NCBI GenBank assembly: GCA_015231715.1
Contig: JADGBB010000014.1
Coordinates: forward strand, 1 to 31,718
Length of the DNA stretch: 31,718 nucleotides
Reading direction: 5' to 3'
Source: Candidatus Omnitrophota bacterium
Lineage (GTDB): Bacteria; Omnitrophota; Koll11; Tantalellales; Tantalellaceae
Shown: positions 7,406 through 17,771 of the stretch, piece by piece
How positions within the stretch are numbered: position 1 is the stretch's first letter
Layout: every line of letters starts with the position of its first letter
Made by a program: the position numbers and the translations under genes
The notes under the pieces: generated by a model
The model's input: only the letters and a program-made list of their open reading frames with translations
Told to the model about the DNA's origin: nothing
The model's database searches: none

Positions 7406-8503
7406 ATGGCTATAAAAGAAAAAAATACCGATAATCCAAAGAGTAAAGATGATAATCCAAAAAGTAAAGATGATAATCCAAAAAGTAAAGATGATAATCC
7501 AAGAAAAAATGATGCAAATACAATAAAGGCGCTAGATCTGGCTTTAAGTAAGATCGAAAAAGATTTTGGTGTAGGCGCCATTATGAAAATGGGAAATGAT
7601 TTTAAAGCGGATGTGCCGTCGATCTCCACAGGTTCATTAAGTTTGGATATTGCGCTAGGGATAAACGGTATTCCAAGAGGGAGAGTTGTTGAAATTTTTG
7701 GCCCTGAATCCAGCGGAAAGACAACTTTGACTTTAAACATTTTAGCCAATGCCCAAAAAGCGGGCGGAAATGTTGCTTTTATCGATGCCGAACATGCTTT
7801 TGATCCTACATACGCAAAAATTATCGGCGTAAATTTGGACGAACTTTTGGTAAGCCAGCCCGATTGCGGAGAACAGGCTCTTGAGATCGCTGAAACTTTG
7901 GTACGAAGCAATGCTATCGATGTTATTGTTATAGATTCGGTTGCGGCTTTGACGCCAAGAAAAGAAATTGACGGTGAAATGGGTGCTTCTCATGTAGGAA
8001 TTCAGGCCCGTCTTATGTCACAGGCTTTGCGGAAATTAACGGCAACTATGAGCAAAACTAAAACATGTATTATATTTATTAACCAGATAAGAATGAAGAT
8101 AGGCGTGATGTTCGGTAACCCTGAAACAACACCGGGCGGTAATGCATTAAAATTTTATTCATCCGTGAGGATCGATCTTAGAAAAATAGCATCCTTAAAA
8201 AAAGGGGAAACTGTTGTAGGAAATAGAGTCAGGGCGAAAATAGTTAAAAATAAAATGGCGGCGCCGTTTAAACAAGCAGAATTCGATATTCTTTTTGATG
8301 AAGGTATATCTAGAGCTTCAAGTATAGTAGATATGGCGGAAACTTACGGAATAATAAAGAAAACAGGTACATGGTACTCTTACGGTGAAGAAAAAATAGG
8401 ACAAGGTAAAGAGAACGCAAGGGTGTATTTAAAAGAAAATGAAAAGATATTGAACAAAATTGAAAAAGACATACTAAAGGCAATTGCAGACACTAAACTA
8501 TAG
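7406..8503 (+). CDS. recA: Recombinase RecA
   Basis: RecA forms the ATP-dependent filament on single-stranded DNA for homologous recombination and SOS induction. The core starts near residue 37. Walker A is GPESSGKT at 99-106, the catalytic Glu is in DAEH near 129, and Walker B is [10 protein letters not shown] at 173-182. Loop L1 lies around 189-200 and L2 around 231-246 ([15 protein letters not shown]). At 365 aa it is slightly long because residues 9-36 are a charged repeat, DNPKSKD, not seen in usual RecAs. The C-terminus ends soon after the core, without a long acidic tail. GGGGGAG at 7397-7403 is the SD. alaS follows after 16 bases. Confidence 0.98.
   Translation: MAIKEKNTDNPKSKDDNPKSKDDNPKSKDDNPRKNDANTIKALDLALSKIEKDFGVGAIMKMGNDFKADVPSISTGSLSLDIALGINGIPRGRVVEIFGPESSGKTTLTLNILANAQKAGGNVAFIDAEHAFDPTYAKIIGVNLDELLVSQPDCGEQALEIAETLVRSNAIDVIVIDSVAALTPRKEIDGEMGASHVGIQARLMSQALRKLTATMSKTKTCIIFINQIRMKIGVMFGNPETTPGGNALKFYSSVRIDLRKIASLKKGETVVGNRVRAKIVKNKMAAPFKQAEFDILFDEGISRASSIVDMAETYGIIKKTGTWYSYGEEKIGQGKENARVYLKENEKILNKIEKDILKAIADTKL
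7430..7513 (+). repeat. 21-bp tandem repeat inside the recA 5' end
   Basis: Four units begin at 7430, 7451, 7472 and 7493. The first three encode DNPKSKD and differ by a single base; the fourth is degenerate (DNPRKND). The unit is a multiple of three, so changes in copy number keep the frame. Confidence 0.9.
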
Positions 8504-8519
8504 TATTGGAAAAACGAAT

Positions 8520-11267
8520 ATGACCAGCAATGAGATAAGAAAAATATTTTTGGATTTTTTTCAAAAAAAAGACCATAAAGTCATTGAAAGCGATTTATTG
8601 GTTCCTCGCGAAGATCCGACTCTGCTATTTACTGGAGCCGGCATGAACCAGTTCAAGGAACAGTTCATGGGGAATAATATCACTTTTAAAAGAGCTACAA
8701 CTTGTCAAAAATGTATAAGGACAGGGGATATTGAGAATGTCGGTAAGACTCCAAGGCACCATACATTTTTTGAAATGCTGGGTAATTTTTCGTTTGGGGA
8801 TTATTTTAAAGCCGAAGCTATCGAATGGGGCTGGGACTTTATGACAAGGCTTATGGGCCTTGATAAAGAAAAGTTATGGGTATCGGTATACAAAGAGGAT
8901 GATGAAGCTTATGACATCTGGATAAATAAAATAGGTATTTCTAAAGAAAAAATTGTAAGGTTGGGAGAACATGACAACTTCTGGCCTGCGGATGCGCCGA
9001 GTAAAGGGCCGAACGGGCCCTGCGGTCCTTGTTCCGAGATATTTTATGACTGGGGTAAAAATGCCGCCTGTGATAATGATAACTGTAACCCTGCATGTGA
9101 TTGCGGAAGATTTCTTGAAGTATGGAATCTAGTCTTTACCGAATTTGAACGTAAGGACGGCGGTAAATTAGTGCCACTTCCGAATAAAAATATTGATACC
9201 GGCATGGGGCTTGAAAGGATAACGGCAGTTGTAAAAGGATATAAAGAAAATAAGGTTAATGTTTCAAATTTTGATACGGATGCTTTTGGCCCGATAATTA
9301 AGGCTATAAAGGATACAGGTATTTCCACAAGTATTCAAAGTGAAGTTTTCCTTATAGCCGATCATATCCGCACTATTACTTTTGCTATTTGTGACGGAGT
9401 TTCGCCTTCTAATGAAAAGCAGGGATATGTTATAAGAAAGCTTATAAGACGTGCGTATATGAAAGGTTCCGGAGGCGGTCCTTTTTTATATAAAATAGTT
9501 CCTGTTGTCTGTGATCTTATGAAACATGTTTATCCCGAACTTGACGGGAAAGAGGAACATATATCAGCCATAGTAAAAATGGAAGAAGAAAGGTTTGACC
9601 TGACCATAAAGACTGCCAAACCTTTTCTCGAAGAGATATTAAAAGCTAAGCCGCAAATGATCCAAGGAAAAGATATATTTAAATTGGTCGATACTTTCGG
9701 CCTGCCTTTGGATGTAATTAAAGATGAATCTGAAGCAATTGGTATCAGTTTGGATATTATAGGTTTTGAAAAATTAATGGACGGAAGAAAAGAAGAGTCA
9801 AGAAAAGGCAGCAACATAGTAACTGATTCTATTTTTCATCAAAGTAAGTTTTCGTCTGCTATTGTGCCTGAATTTTCTGATATGATACCGCTTACGGCGG
9901 AAATTGTTTTTATTGTTAAGGACAATGATATCGTTAATAAATTAAGTCAAGGCGATGAAGCACAGATCATTATTTCACCTCAAAGCTCATATTTGTATGC
10001 GGAAGGAGGAGGGCAAAAGGGCGATAAAGGAACATTGTCGATGGGTGAAAATATTATGGAGTTAGTTAATGTGTATGATGCAGATAAAAAACGAATTATG
10101 AACGTTAAGGTTATAAAAGGAACTTTTACTTTGGGCGATAAAGTTAAATTAACTCCCGATAATAAGCGCAAAAAAAACACAGCAATGAATCATACCGCAA
10201 CTCACTTATTGCAGGCAGCGCTCAGGGAAGTGTTGGGCGAGCATGTTAAACAGTCCGGTTCTTTTGTAGATGATACCAGGTTAAGATTTGATTTTACTCA
10301 TATTAAAAAAGTAACAGATCTTGAAATGTTGAAGGTCGAAAAATTAGTTAATAGCTGGATAAATAAAAAAATTGAAGTTATTAAAAAAGAAAAAACTATT
10401 GAGGAAGCTAAAGAGGAAGGCGCTTTATCCTTTTTCGGCGAAAAATACGGCGATGTTGTTCGTGTAGTGAGTGTGGACAGCGTATCAAAAGAATTTTGCG
10501 GCGGAAGCCATGTAGATAATACCGGGGAAATTGAACTTTTTCTAATGATCAATGAAGGTTCAGTAGCAAGCGGGATAAGAAGGATAGAAGCATTAACCGG
10601 AAATAATGCTATAGATCATATAAGAGTAAAGATCGCCTCGGCCGTAAAAGATTTTTCGGACGCAGTGAACGAAATAAAAATATTTTGTGATAATGAGGGT
10701 GTAGATTTTAATCAGCTTAGATCAACTGATCAAGAGCTGATCAATAAACTTGATGATTTGGCGAATGAAAGTGTTGGTTTAATTGAGTTTTATCAAAACA
10801 ACGTTAAAAATTTCATAGCTGAAGTGAACAGGATCATAACTGAAAGCAAAAAGTTAAAAGATAGATCCGATATGGATCTAGTATTTAATGAATTCAAACA
10901 AGAATGTGATAATGATATAAAGCTGTTAAAAAATGAAGGGTCTAAGTGTTATGCGAAGATCATTTCATGCCAAGATATGAAAGTATTAAAAAAGATCATG
11001 ATGTATGCTGAAAATAAAATTGCTTCCGGCGTAATAGTTTTCGGCAATGATTTTGACGGCAAGGCCACTCTTTTGTGCTCGGTGACGCCTGATATGCAGG
11101 GTCTTATAAGTGCAAATGATGTTATAAAAAACGTTTCACCCATAATACAGGGCGGAGGCGGAGGGAATAACTCTTTTGCTCAGGCGGGAGGAAAAAAAGT
11201 TGATAAGTTAAATGAGGCAGTTCTTGCCGCTAGTGAATTTGTTCGCAATAAAATTACAAAAATTTAA
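8520..11267 (+). CDS. alaS: Alanyl-tRNA synthetase
   Basis: AlaRS is a class II synthetase that charges tRNA-Ala and edits mischarged Ser or Gly. From ATG 8520 it is 915 aa, within the 850-950 aa norm. The aminoacylation core shows FTGAGMNQFK near 37-46, RHHTFFEMLGNFSFGDYFK near 79-97 and motif 3 GMGLERI at 228-234. The editing domain has the zinc-type HTATH at 558-562 and CGGSH at 660-664. The C-terminal part ends in a glycine-rich GGGGGNNSFAQAGG segment. A second in-frame ATG at 8484 lies inside recA and lacks family support; MTSNEIRKIF is the classical N-terminus. hisD begins 17 bases after the stop. Confidence 0.97.
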   Translation: MTSNEIRKIFLDFFQKKDHKVIESDLLVPREDPTLLFTGAGMNQFKEQFMGNNITFKRATTCQKCIRTGDIENVGKTPRHHTFFEMLGNFSFGDYFKAEAIEWGWDFMTRLMGLDKEKLWVSVYKEDDEAYDIWINKIGISKEKIVRLGEHDNFWPADAPSKGPNGPCGPCSEIFYDWGKNAACDNDNCNPACDCGRFLEVWNLVFTEFERKDGGKLVPLPNKNIDTGMGLERITAVVKGYKENKVNVSNFDTDAFGPIIKAIKDTGISTSIQSEVFLIADHIRTITFAICDGVSPSNEKQGYVIRKLIRRAYMKGSGGGPFLYKIVPVVCDLMKHVYPELDGKEEHISAIVKMEEERFDLTIKTAKPFLEEILKAKPQMIQGKDIFKLVDTFGLPLDVIKDESEAIGISLDIIGFEKLMDGRKEESRKGSNIVTDSIFHQSKFSSAIVPEFSDMIPLTAEIVFIVKDNDIVNKLSQGDEAQIIISPQSSYLYAEGGGQKGDKGTLSMGENIMELVNVYDADKKRIMNVKVIKGTFTLGDKVKLTPDNKRKKNTAMNHTATHLLQAALREVLGEHVKQSGSFVDDTRLRFDFTHIKKVTDLEMLKVEKLVNSWINKKIEVIKKEKTIEEAKEEGALSFFGEKYGDVVRVVSVDSVSKEFCGGSHVDNTGEIELFLMINEGSVASGIRRIEALTGNNAIDHIRVKIASAVKDFSDAVNEIKIFCDNEGVDFNQLRSTDQELINKLDDLANESVGLIEFYQNNVKNFIAEVNRIITESKKLKDRSDMDLVFNEFKQECDNDIKLLKNEGSKCYAKIISCQDMKVLKKIMMYAENKIASGVIVFGNDFDGKATLLCSVTPDMQGLISANDVIKNVSPIIQGGGGGNNSFAQAGGKKVDKLNEAVLAASEFVRNKITKI

Positions 11268-11284
11268 AAAGGAACAGGCTAAAG

Positions 11285-12517
11285 ATGAAAAGCGTAAAAG
11301 TAGGCAGTGAAAAATTTAATAGTTTAGTTCAAAGAGATGATCAGGGTAAAAAAAGGCTGGAGACCAAAGTCGCCGGGATACTGAGCGATGTTAAAACAGA
11401 TGGGGATGCTGCGATCATAAAGTTTACCAAAAAATTTGATAAGATCACATTACTAAAAAAGGAACTTAAAATTTCTGAAGCCGAGATAAGTGCGGCATAT
11501 CAGGGGATCAAGCCTGAACTTGTCAATACGCTTAAAAAGATCATAAGGAACATAAATAAGTTCTATGTAAATCAAATGCCTAGATCATGGACTATAAAAC
11601 ATGATTCAGGAATTGAGCTTGGCGAAAAATTTGAGCCGATAGAAAAGGTCGGTGTTTATGTGCCTAGCGGCACAGCTCCGCTTTTATCAAGCGTTTATAT
11701 GTCGGTTCTTCCTGCTAAAATAGCGGGAGTAAAAAAAATAGTTTTAGTTTCTCCTCCGAATAAATATAAAACAATAGATCCGCATATACTTGTAATGGCT
11801 AATTTGCTTAAAGTTGATGAAATATATAAAATAGGCGGAGCGCAAGCTATAGGCGCTTTAGCCTATGGTACAAAAACGGTACCTAAGGTTGATAAAATAG
11901 TAGGTCCGGGAAATGAATTTGTTACTGAAGCTAAAAGACAAGTTTTCGGGCGTTGTGATATTGATATGCTGGCAGGTCCTAGCGAAGTTTTGAGAATTGC
12001 TAATCAACATGCTAATGTAGAGTTTATTAAAAAAGATCTTTTAGCACAGGCAGAACACCACAAAGGGCTCGCAGTACTTGTTACTCCCAGCAAAAAAATA
12101 TTCAATCATTTTCATAAAGACGAGTCGATGAAAGGTTATGTAATAAAAGTAAAAAACCTTGATGAAGCTGTTGATGTTGCGAATTTAATAGCACCGGAAC
12201 ATTTGCAGGTTATGATAAAATCACCGGATAGGATAGTTGCAAAACTTAAAAATGCGGGAGCTATATTCATAGGCGACTATACGCCTGTAGCTTTGGGAGA
12301 TTATATTGCAGGTCCCAGTCATGTGCTTCCGACAGGCGGGACAGCTAGGTTTTTTTCCGGGCTAAATCTGAGGAGCTTTTTTAAGAGTTCGCATATTATT
12401 AGATATTCAGAACAATCACTTTGCGAGAGCGCTGAATGGGTTAAACAGTTAACGGAACTTGAAAATTTAAAATGCCACTGGGAATCTGTGGAAGTTAGAT
12501 GTAAAAAGAGCGTATAG
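11285..12517 (+). CDS. hisD: Histidinol dehydrogenase
   Basis: HisD oxidises L-histidinol to L-histidine in two NAD-dependent steps, the last steps of the pathway. At 410 aa it is of normal length. By homology to E. coli, the zinc ligands are Q255 and H258 (AQAEHHKG), D339 (GDYIAGPSH) and H398 (ENLKCHWES); the catalytic pair is E305-H306 (APEHLQ). The signature [11 protein letters not shown] is at 226-236. It is the first his gene here and follows alaS closely, with AAGGA at 11269-11273 as a weak, distant SD. No his leader peptide or attenuator is visible in the 17-base gap. Confidence 0.96.
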   Translation: MKSVKVGSEKFNSLVQRDDQGKKRLETKVAGILSDVKTDGDAAIIKFTKKFDKITLLKKELKISEAEISAAYQGIKPELVNTLKKIIRNINKFYVNQMPRSWTIKHDSGIELGEKFEPIEKVGVYVPSGTAPLLSSVYMSVLPAKIAGVKKIVLVSPPNKYKTIDPHILVMANLLKVDEIYKIGGAQAIGALAYGTKTVPKVDKIVGPGNEFVTEAKRQVFGRCDIDMLAGPSEVLRIANQHANVEFIKKDLLAQAEHHKGLAVLVTPSKKIFNHFHKDESMKGYVIKVKNLDEAVDVANLIAPEHLQVMIKSPDRIVAKLKNAGAIFIGDYTPVALGDYIAGPSHVLPTGGTARFFSGLNLRSFFKSSHIIRYSEQSLCESAEWVKQLTELENLKCHWESVEVRCKKSV

Positions 12518-12571
12518 TGTAACACTTGATTTTGTGCTATCTGTTATTCGGTTATGGTTAAGGAGGATGTT

Positions 12572-13216
12572 ATGTTTTTTAAAAAGAAAGAAAGCTGCTG
12601 TTCGCCCAAAGAAGACAGAAAAACTTCTTATGAACGCAAAAGTAAAGAAACAGAGATTATGATCCCTGCTTTAAATGTTGACGGAAAAGGCGAGAGTAAA
12701 ATTAAAACTCCTATAGGTTTTTTGGATCACATGCTTACTCTTTTTGCATATCACGGTTTTTTTGATATTACATTGAATGCTAAAGGCGATACTCATGTTG
12801 ATAACCATCATTTAAATGAAGATCTCGGATTAGCCCTGGGAGAAGCGTTTAAAAAAGCTTTAGGTGATTTTAAAGGGATAGTAAGAACAGCGCATGCCGT
12901 TGTTCCCATGGATGAGGCAGGAGCGAAGGTTGCAATAGATCTTTCAAATAGAGCAGCTTATAGATTTATTTTTAATGGAATAGATAAAGATAAAATAAAA
13001 GATGATGAAGGCTATTCATTGCATTATGCGGAAGATTTTCTTCAAAGTTTTGCTAATAAACTTTGTATCAATCTTCATATTGAAGTTTATGGTAAAGGTG
13101 ATCTGCATCACTATATTGAAGCCGTGTTCAAGGCTTTGGGTATCGCTTTGGATAAAGCAACTTGTATAGATCCCAGACGCATCGGGGAGGTACCTTCTAG
13201 TAAGGGAATACTATGA
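12572..13216 (+). CDS. hisB: Imidazoleglycerol-phosphate dehydratase
   Basis: HisB dehydrates imidazole-glycerol phosphate to imidazole-acetol phosphate and uses manganese. From ATG 12572 it is 214 aa; AAGGAGG (12560-12566) sits five bases ahead, so this start is preferred over the in-frame ATG at 12554. Motifs are GFLDHML 49-55, HHLNE 79-83, HAVVPMDEA 108-116 and HHYIE 179-183. It is the single-domain form without the N-terminal phosphatase of the enterobacterial enzyme. About 19 extra N-terminal residues with a CysCys pair precede the usual start. The usual DDHH reads DNHH. It overlaps hisH by ATGA. Confidence 0.95.
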   Translation: MFFKKKESCCSPKEDRKTSYERKSKETEIMIPALNVDGKGESKIKTPIGFLDHMLTLFAYHGFFDITLNAKGDTHVDNHHLNEDLGLALGEAFKKALGDFKGIVRTAHAVVPMDEAGAKVAIDLSNRAAYRFIFNGIDKDKIKDDEGYSLHYAEDFLQSFANKLCINLHIEVYGKGDLHHYIEAVFKALGIALDKATCIDPRRIGEVPSSKGIL

Positions 13217-13824
13217 CAGGTATTATTGATTATGGTTCAGGTAATTTAAAAAGCGTATATAACGCATTTAAATATATCGGTGAAAATGCAAAGGTCTGCA
13301 TTAAAGGTGAAGAATTGTTCTCTTGCGACAGAATAGTTCTTCCCGGTGTAGGTTCTTCAATGGATGCGATGAGCTGTTTAAAAAAGAACGGCTTTATTGA
13401 GCCATTATTGGAAAACATTAAAAATAACAAGCCTTTTTTAGGGATTTGTCTTGGGTTGCAGCTGCTTTATGAATTCAGCCAGGAGAACGGCGGCACGGAA
13501 TGTTTGGGGCTTATTAAAGGCAGTGTTAAATTGTTCCCTAATCCTGAAAAAAAGCTCAAAGTGCCTCAGATAGGATGGAATACTGTTGATATCGTGAAAG
13601 AAGACTGTCCGATATTCGCCGGGATCGAAACAGGTTCATATTTTTATTTTGTTCATTCATATTATTGTGATTCGGAAAATAAAGATGTGATAGCAGGGAC
13701 AACAGATTTTGGGGTTAAATATACTTCAGCATTATGGAAAGATAATATTTATGCTTTGCAGTTCCATCCGGAAAGGTCACAGGATAAAGGACTCAAAATA
13801 TTGGAGAATTTTATAAAGCTATGA
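13213..13824 (+). CDS. hisH: Imidazole glycerol phosphate synthase, glutaminase subunit
   Basis: HisH is the class I glutamine amidotransferase that releases ammonia from glutamine and passes it to HisF. The triad is C79 in GICLGLQLL and H185 with E187 in FHPERS. At 203 aa it has normal length. It overlaps hisB and hisA by ATGA at each end, which fits tight co-translation with its partner HisF two genes later. Confidence 0.96.
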   Translation: MTGIIDYGSGNLKSVYNAFKYIGENAKVCIKGEELFSCDRIVLPGVGSSMDAMSCLKKNGFIEPLLENIKNNKPFLGICLGLQLLYEFSQENGGTECLGLIKGSVKLFPNPEKKLKVPQIGWNTVDIVKEDCPIFAGIETGSYFYFVHSYYCDSENKDVIAGTTDFGVKYTSALWKDNIYALQFHPERSQDKGLKILENFIKL

Positions 13825-14546
13825 TCATTCTACCGGCAATAGATATTATAGACGGCAAAACTGTACGCTTAGTTAAAGGCAACTATGACAATAAGTTGAG
13901 CTATGATCTTTCTCCTTTAGAGGCTGCCCGCGAATGGAAAGATTCAGGCGCCGGAATGCTTCATATAATTGACCTTGATGGTGCCAAAAAAGGCGAACCT
14001 GTTAATTTGAACGTGGCTTCTGAAATAGTAAAAGAACTTGATATTTCTATAGAGATAGGCGGAGGATACAGGAATTTTGATCAGGTAGATATGGCTTTAA
14101 GCTTAGGTGTTACAAGAGTAATATTAGGATCAAGTGCGGTAAAAGATCTTGATTTTGCACGTCGTGCGATAAAAAATTACGGAGAGAAAATAATTATAAG
14201 TGTTGATGTATTAGACGGCGAAATAAAAGTACATGGTTGGGAGGCCGGATCAGAATATGATCTGGACTATTATCTTAATAAAATTAAAGAGTATGGTGCT
14301 AAGCGGATTATTTTTACCGATGTTTCTAAAGACGGGACACTTGAAGGACCTGATATCAATTATTTGAAAAATTTACTATCGGGCAGTGCTAAGGGATTAA
14401 AAATGGTATATGCCGGAGGGATCAAAAATTTGCAGAATATAAATGCACTTATAGATATAGAAGAATTCGGCATTGAAGGGATCGTTACGGGACGTGCTAT
14501 TTACGACGGCACATTGGATCTTAAGGAGGCTATCGATGCTTGCTAA
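13821..14546 (+). CDS. hisA: ProFAR isomerase (phosphoribosylformimino-AICAR isomerase)
   Basis: HisA is a (beta/alpha)8 barrel that performs the Amadori isomerisation of ProFAR to PRFAR. The catalytic aspartates are D8 (PAIDI) and D129 (SVDVLDG). Phosphate-binding glycine motifs are IGGGYR near 79-84 and YAGGI near the C-terminal end. At 241 aa it has normal length. The last 11 bases overlap hisF, so the two isomerase-fold genes are translationally linked. Confidence 0.96.
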   Translation: MIILPAIDIIDGKTVRLVKGNYDNKLSYDLSPLEAAREWKDSGAGMLHIIDLDGAKKGEPVNLNVASEIVKELDISIEIGGGYRNFDQVDMALSLGVTRVILGSSAVKDLDFARRAIKNYGEKIIISVDVLDGEIKVHGWEAGSEYDLDYYLNKIKEYGAKRIIFTDVSKDGTLEGPDINYLKNLLSGSAKGLKMVYAGGIKNLQNINALIDIEEFGIEGIVTGRAIYDGTLDLKEAIDAC

Positions 14547-15294
14547 GAGGATAATACCATGCCTTGATGTTAAGGAGGGACGCGTAGTTAAAGGCGTTAA
14601 CTTTCTTGATCTCGTTGATGCAGGTGATCCGGTTGAAAATGCCAAAATATATAATGATGAAGGCGCGGATGAATTGGTATTTTTGGATATAACTGCCAGC
14701 TTTGAAGCCCGGAAAACAATGGTAGATGTAGTTAAGCGTGTAGCCGAAGAAGTTTTTATGCCGTTCACTGTCGGCGGAGGCATACGAAATAACGATAATA
14801 TCAGAGAACTATTGAATGCCGGATGCGATAAGATCTCTATAAATACAACAGCAGTTCAAAATCCTGAGTTTATTAGAGATGCGTCAAAACGTTTCGGCAG
14901 TCAATGTATAGTAGTTGCGGTTGATGCTAAAAGAAAAAATGATTCTCAATGGGAAATATATATTAAAGGCGGAAGGGATGCAACAGGGATAGACGCAATT
15001 GAATGGGTAAAAAAAGTTGAGGCATTAGGCGCAGGAGAGATACTTTTGACCAGCATGAATGCTGACGGCACAAAAGAAGGATTTGATCTGGAACTTACAA
15101 AAGCTGTATCAGAAGCTGTTAGTATACCCGTTATTGCTTCAGGCGGATGCGGTACTATAGAACACATAATCGATGTATTTAAATATGCCAAAGCTGACGC
15201 GGCATTAGCTGCGAGCATTTTTCACTTTAAAGAAATTTCTATAGGACAAGTTAAAGATGCCGTACGAAAAGCAGGCATACCTATTAGAACGTAA
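14536..15294 (+). CDS. hisF: Imidazole glycerol phosphate synthase, cyclase subunit
   Basis: HisF uses HisH-derived ammonia to turn PRFAR into imidazole-glycerol phosphate and AICAR. Catalytic aspartates are D11 (PCLDVKEG) and D129 (VAVDAK). The phosphate-binding TVGGGIR is at 77-83 and SGGCGT lies in the second half. From ATG 14536 it is 252 aa, normal for HisF. AAGGAGG (14523-14529) is six bases before this ATG, so it is preferred over the upstream in-frame ATG at 14473, inside hisA. Confidence 0.97.
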   Translation: MLAKRIIPCLDVKEGRVVKGVNFLDLVDAGDPVENAKIYNDEGADELVFLDITASFEARKTMVDVVKRVAEEVFMPFTVGGGIRNNDNIRELLNAGCDKISINTTAVQNPEFIRDASKRFGSQCIVVAVDAKRKNDSQWEIYIKGGRDATGIDAIEWVKKVEALGAGEILLTSMNADGTKEGFDLELTKAVSEAVSIPVIASGGCGTIEHIIDVFKYAKADAALAASIFHFKEISIGQVKDAVRKAGIPIRT

Positions 15295-15338
15295 AAAGTT
15301 GAAGTGCAAATATTTGACAAAGAAAGTGAGATGAAAAA

Positions 15339-15722
15339 ATGAAAGAATTTTTGGACAGTTTGAATTTTAATGAAAAGGGTTTGATACCGGCAGTCATACA
15401 AGACAACTCTACAGGTGATGTCTTGACTTTATGCTATATGAACAGAGACGCTATAGAGAAAACAATTCAGGAAGGGCTTATATACGTTTTCAGGCGGTCG
15501 CACGGCAGATTAATGCTTAAAGGCGAAAGTTCAGGATGCACACAAGAGGTTAAGGCTCTTTTTGTTGATTGTGCCGATAATTCATTGCTTTTCAAAGTTG
15601 ATCAAAAAAGAGCGGCTTGCCATGAAGGTTATTTCAGCTGTTATTTTAAAAAAATTGATAAAAACGGGATCGAGACAATAGAAGAAAAAAGAATTTTCGA
15701 TCCTAAAGACGTTTATAAATAA
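15339..15722 (+). CDS. hisI: Phosphoribosyl-AMP cyclohydrolase
   Basis: HisI opens the purine ring of phosphoribosyl-AMP. This is the single-domain form (127 aa) with no HisE pyrophosphohydrolase fused. Zinc cysteines C78, C94 and C101 keep the family spacing of 16 and 7, and the RSHGRLMLKGESSG segment (53-66) is typical. The usual D-C-D-x-D metal motif reads D77-C-A-D-N81, so two of three aspartates differ. A short MKK reading frame at 15331 ends on the hisI start codon. TTGACA at 15314-15319 has no good -10 after it. trpE follows after eight bases, so the his and trp blocks are joined. Confidence 0.93.
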   Translation: MKEFLDSLNFNEKGLIPAVIQDNSTGDVLTLCYMNRDAIEKTIQEGLIYVFRRSHGRLMLKGESSGCTQEVKALFVDCADNSLLFKVDQKRAACHEGYFSCYFKKIDKNGIETIEEKRIFDPKDVYK

Positions 15723-15730
15723 GGTGATTT

Positions 15731-17206
15731 ATGTTTTATCCAAATAAAAAGCAATTCATTGAATTATGCAAAAAAGGTAATGTTATCCCTGTTGTATTTG
15801 AGATCCTAGCGGATTTTGATACTCCGTTATCAGCCTTTCTTAAAATAGATGAGGGAGATGTATCTTATCTTTTAGAATCTGTTGAAGGCGGAGAAAGGCT
15901 GGGCAGATATTCTATACTCGGTTCAGATCCTTTAATGATGATACAAAGCACCGGGAATGATATCACAATTACGAAGAACGGAAAAACCGAGACAAGAAAA
16001 ATAAATATTGATCCTATTGAAGAACTTAAAAATATAATGAAACCTTTTAAGTTTGTTGAGATAGACGCTATGCCAAGATTTACAGGCGGATTAATCGGAT
16101 ATCTTGGTTATGATCTGGTCAGATTTTTTGAGGATATACCATGTGCAAATGAAGATAATATAAAATTACCCGATATGCAGTTCGTTTTGGCTGATACGAT
16201 GATAGTTTTTGATCATGTAGATAAAAAAATAAAAATTATTTCTAATGCTTTTATTGAAGGCAGCCCTAATGATGCTTATGAAGCTTCAATTAAAAAGATA
16301 GAGAAATTAGCATCTAAACTAAAAAGACCATTAGAAGTGCCGGTTCCAAATAATTGTTATAAAGGCGAACAAAAAATAAGATCTAATTTCACCGAAAAAG
16401 AATTCTGTGATGTCGTAGAAAAAGCTAAAGAACATATAAAAGCCGGTGACATTATTCAGATGGTGCCGTCTCAGCGTTTATCAGCCGAAACTGACGCTGA
16501 CCCTTTTACTATCTACCGAGCTTTAAGGTCGATAAACCCTTCACCGTATATGTTCTATCTCAGATTTGGGGATATTAAGATCATAGGTTCTTCGCCTGAA
16601 ATACTTGTAAGGTGTGAGAATAATAAAGTTGAAGTCAGGCCTATAGCCGGAACAAGAAAAAGAGGGAAAACTGAAAAAGAAGATAATGAGCTTTCATTGG
16701 ATCTTATTAATGATCCGAAAGAACGAGCTGAACATATAATGCTGGTTGATCTTGGGCGTAATGATATCGGCAGGGTCTGTAAATTTAAAAGTGTAGTTAC
16801 CCCTGAAGTAATGAGAATAGAAAAATATTCTCATGTATTGCATCTTGTAAGTGATGTCGAGGGAACACTTCGGGAAGATAAAGATATTTATGATGTTATT
16901 AGAGCGACTTTCCCCGCAGGAACGGTTACCGGTGCTCCAAAAGTTAAAGCAATGGAGCTTATTGAAAAATTTGAAAAAGCTAAAAGAGGGATATATGCCG
17001 GATCCGTCGGATACATCAGCTTTGCCGGGAATATTGACCTATGTATAACCATCAGAACTATTCTTATGAAAGATAAAACCGCTTATGTGCAGGCAGGTGC
17101 GGGGATAGTTCTTGATTCGGTTCCAAAAAATGAATATGTTGAAACTTTAAATAAAGCAAAAGGGATGTTAAAAGCTATTGAATACGCAGAAAAGGGGCTT
17201 TTATGA
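15731..17206 (+). CDS. trpE: Anthranilate synthase component I
   Basis: TrpE makes anthranilate from chorismate with ammonia supplied by TrpG. At 491 aa it has normal length. The LLES motif at 47-50, known from tryptophan feedback-sensitive enzymes, is present, so allosteric inhibition is likely. The chorismate-binding domain shows PIAGTRKRG from 304, HLVSDVEGT near 374 and AGTVTGAPK from 396. AAGGTGAT just before the ATG is the SD. There is no leader peptide with Trp codons between hisI and trpE. The gene overlaps trpG by ATGA. Confidence 0.97.
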   Translation: MFYPNKKQFIELCKKGNVIPVVFEILADFDTPLSAFLKIDEGDVSYLLESVEGGERLGRYSILGSDPLMMIQSTGNDITITKNGKTETRKINIDPIEELKNIMKPFKFVEIDAMPRFTGGLIGYLGYDLVRFFEDIPCANEDNIKLPDMQFVLADTMIVFDHVDKKIKIISNAFIEGSPNDAYEASIKKIEKLASKLKRPLEVPVPNNCYKGEQKIRSNFTEKEFCDVVEKAKEHIKAGDIIQMVPSQRLSAETDADPFTIYRALRSINPSPYMFYLRFGDIKIIGSSPEILVRCENNKVEVRPIAGTRKRGKTEKEDNELSLDLINDPKERAEHIMLVDLGRNDIGRVCKFKSVVTPEVMRIEKYSHVLHLVSDVEGTLREDKDIYDVIRATFPAGTVTGAPKVKAMELIEKFEKAKRGIYAGSVGYISFAGNIDLCITIRTILMKDKTAYVQAGAGIVLDSVPKNEYVETLNKAKGMLKAIEYAEKGLL

Positions 17207-17766
17207 TACTTTTTATAGATAACTATGATTCGTTCACATATAACCTTGTTCAATATGTCGGTCAATTAGGCGCGGATGTGGAAGTTTATAGGAATGATAA
17301 GATAACTTTAGATGAAATAGATAAAAAATCTCCGGCGAAAATAATTATTTCTCCAGGACCCGGAACACCAGCCCAAGCCGGGATCTCAAAAGATGTAATA
17401 AAAAAATATGCCGGCAAAGTGCCGCTACTAGGTGTATGTCTCGGCCATCAGGCGATTGCTGAAGTTTTTGGGGCAAAAGTTGTAAGAGCAAAAAATATAA
17501 TGCACGGTAAGGTTAGCGAGATATACCATGATGGTGAAGATGTATTTAAAGGGTTAAGTAATCCATTTTCTGCCACGCGTTACCATTCATTGATCGTCGA
17601 GCCTGATACTATGTCAGGGGGGCTAATTAAAACGGCATGGACGCAAGAAAATGAAATTATGGGTTTAAAGGTTAAAGATCTTAATGTGTGGGGAGTTCAG
17701 TTCCATCCGGAATCTATCTTAACTATAGAGGGAATAAAGATAATTTCAAATTTTTTAAATATGTGA
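17203..17766 (+). CDS. trpG: Anthranilate synthase component II (glutamine amidotransferase)
   Basis: TrpG is the class I glutaminase subunit that feeds ammonia to TrpE. The triad is C79 (GVCLGHQAI), H168 and E170 (FHPES). The oxyanion-type loop PGPGTP is at 51-56. At 187 aa it is a stand-alone TrpG/PabA-type protein and could also serve p-aminobenzoate synthesis, since the families overlap. It shares ATGA with trpE, which argues for its trp role. Confidence 0.95.
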   Translation: MILFIDNYDSFTYNLVQYVGQLGADVEVYRNDKITLDEIDKKSPAKIIISPGPGTPAQAGISKDVIKKYAGKVPLLGVCLGHQAIAEVFGAKVVRAKNIMHGKVSEIYHDGEDVFKGLSNPFSATRYHSLIVEPDTMSGGLIKTAWTQENEIMGLKVKDLNVWGVQFHPESILTIEGIKIISNFLNM

Positions 17767-17771
17767 AAAAT

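Noticed and set aside
7387..7911. Minus-strand frame of 174 codons with a repeated LLFGLSS unit
   Set aside because: The repeat is only the reverse complement of the recA tandem repeat, and the rest is antisense to the recA core.
8484..8519. Longer alaS start at 8484
   Set aside because: It lies inside recA, adds residues without family match, and the ATG at 8520 gives the classical AlaRS N-terminus.
15331..15342. Three-codon frame MKK ending on the hisI start codon
   Set aside because: The SD-like GTGAG is better placed for hisI itself, and A-rich starts create such mini-frames often.
15314..15342. TTGACA before hisI as an internal promoter
   Set aside because: The position 17 bases further on (AATGAA) is only a 3/6 match to a -10, so it was not called.
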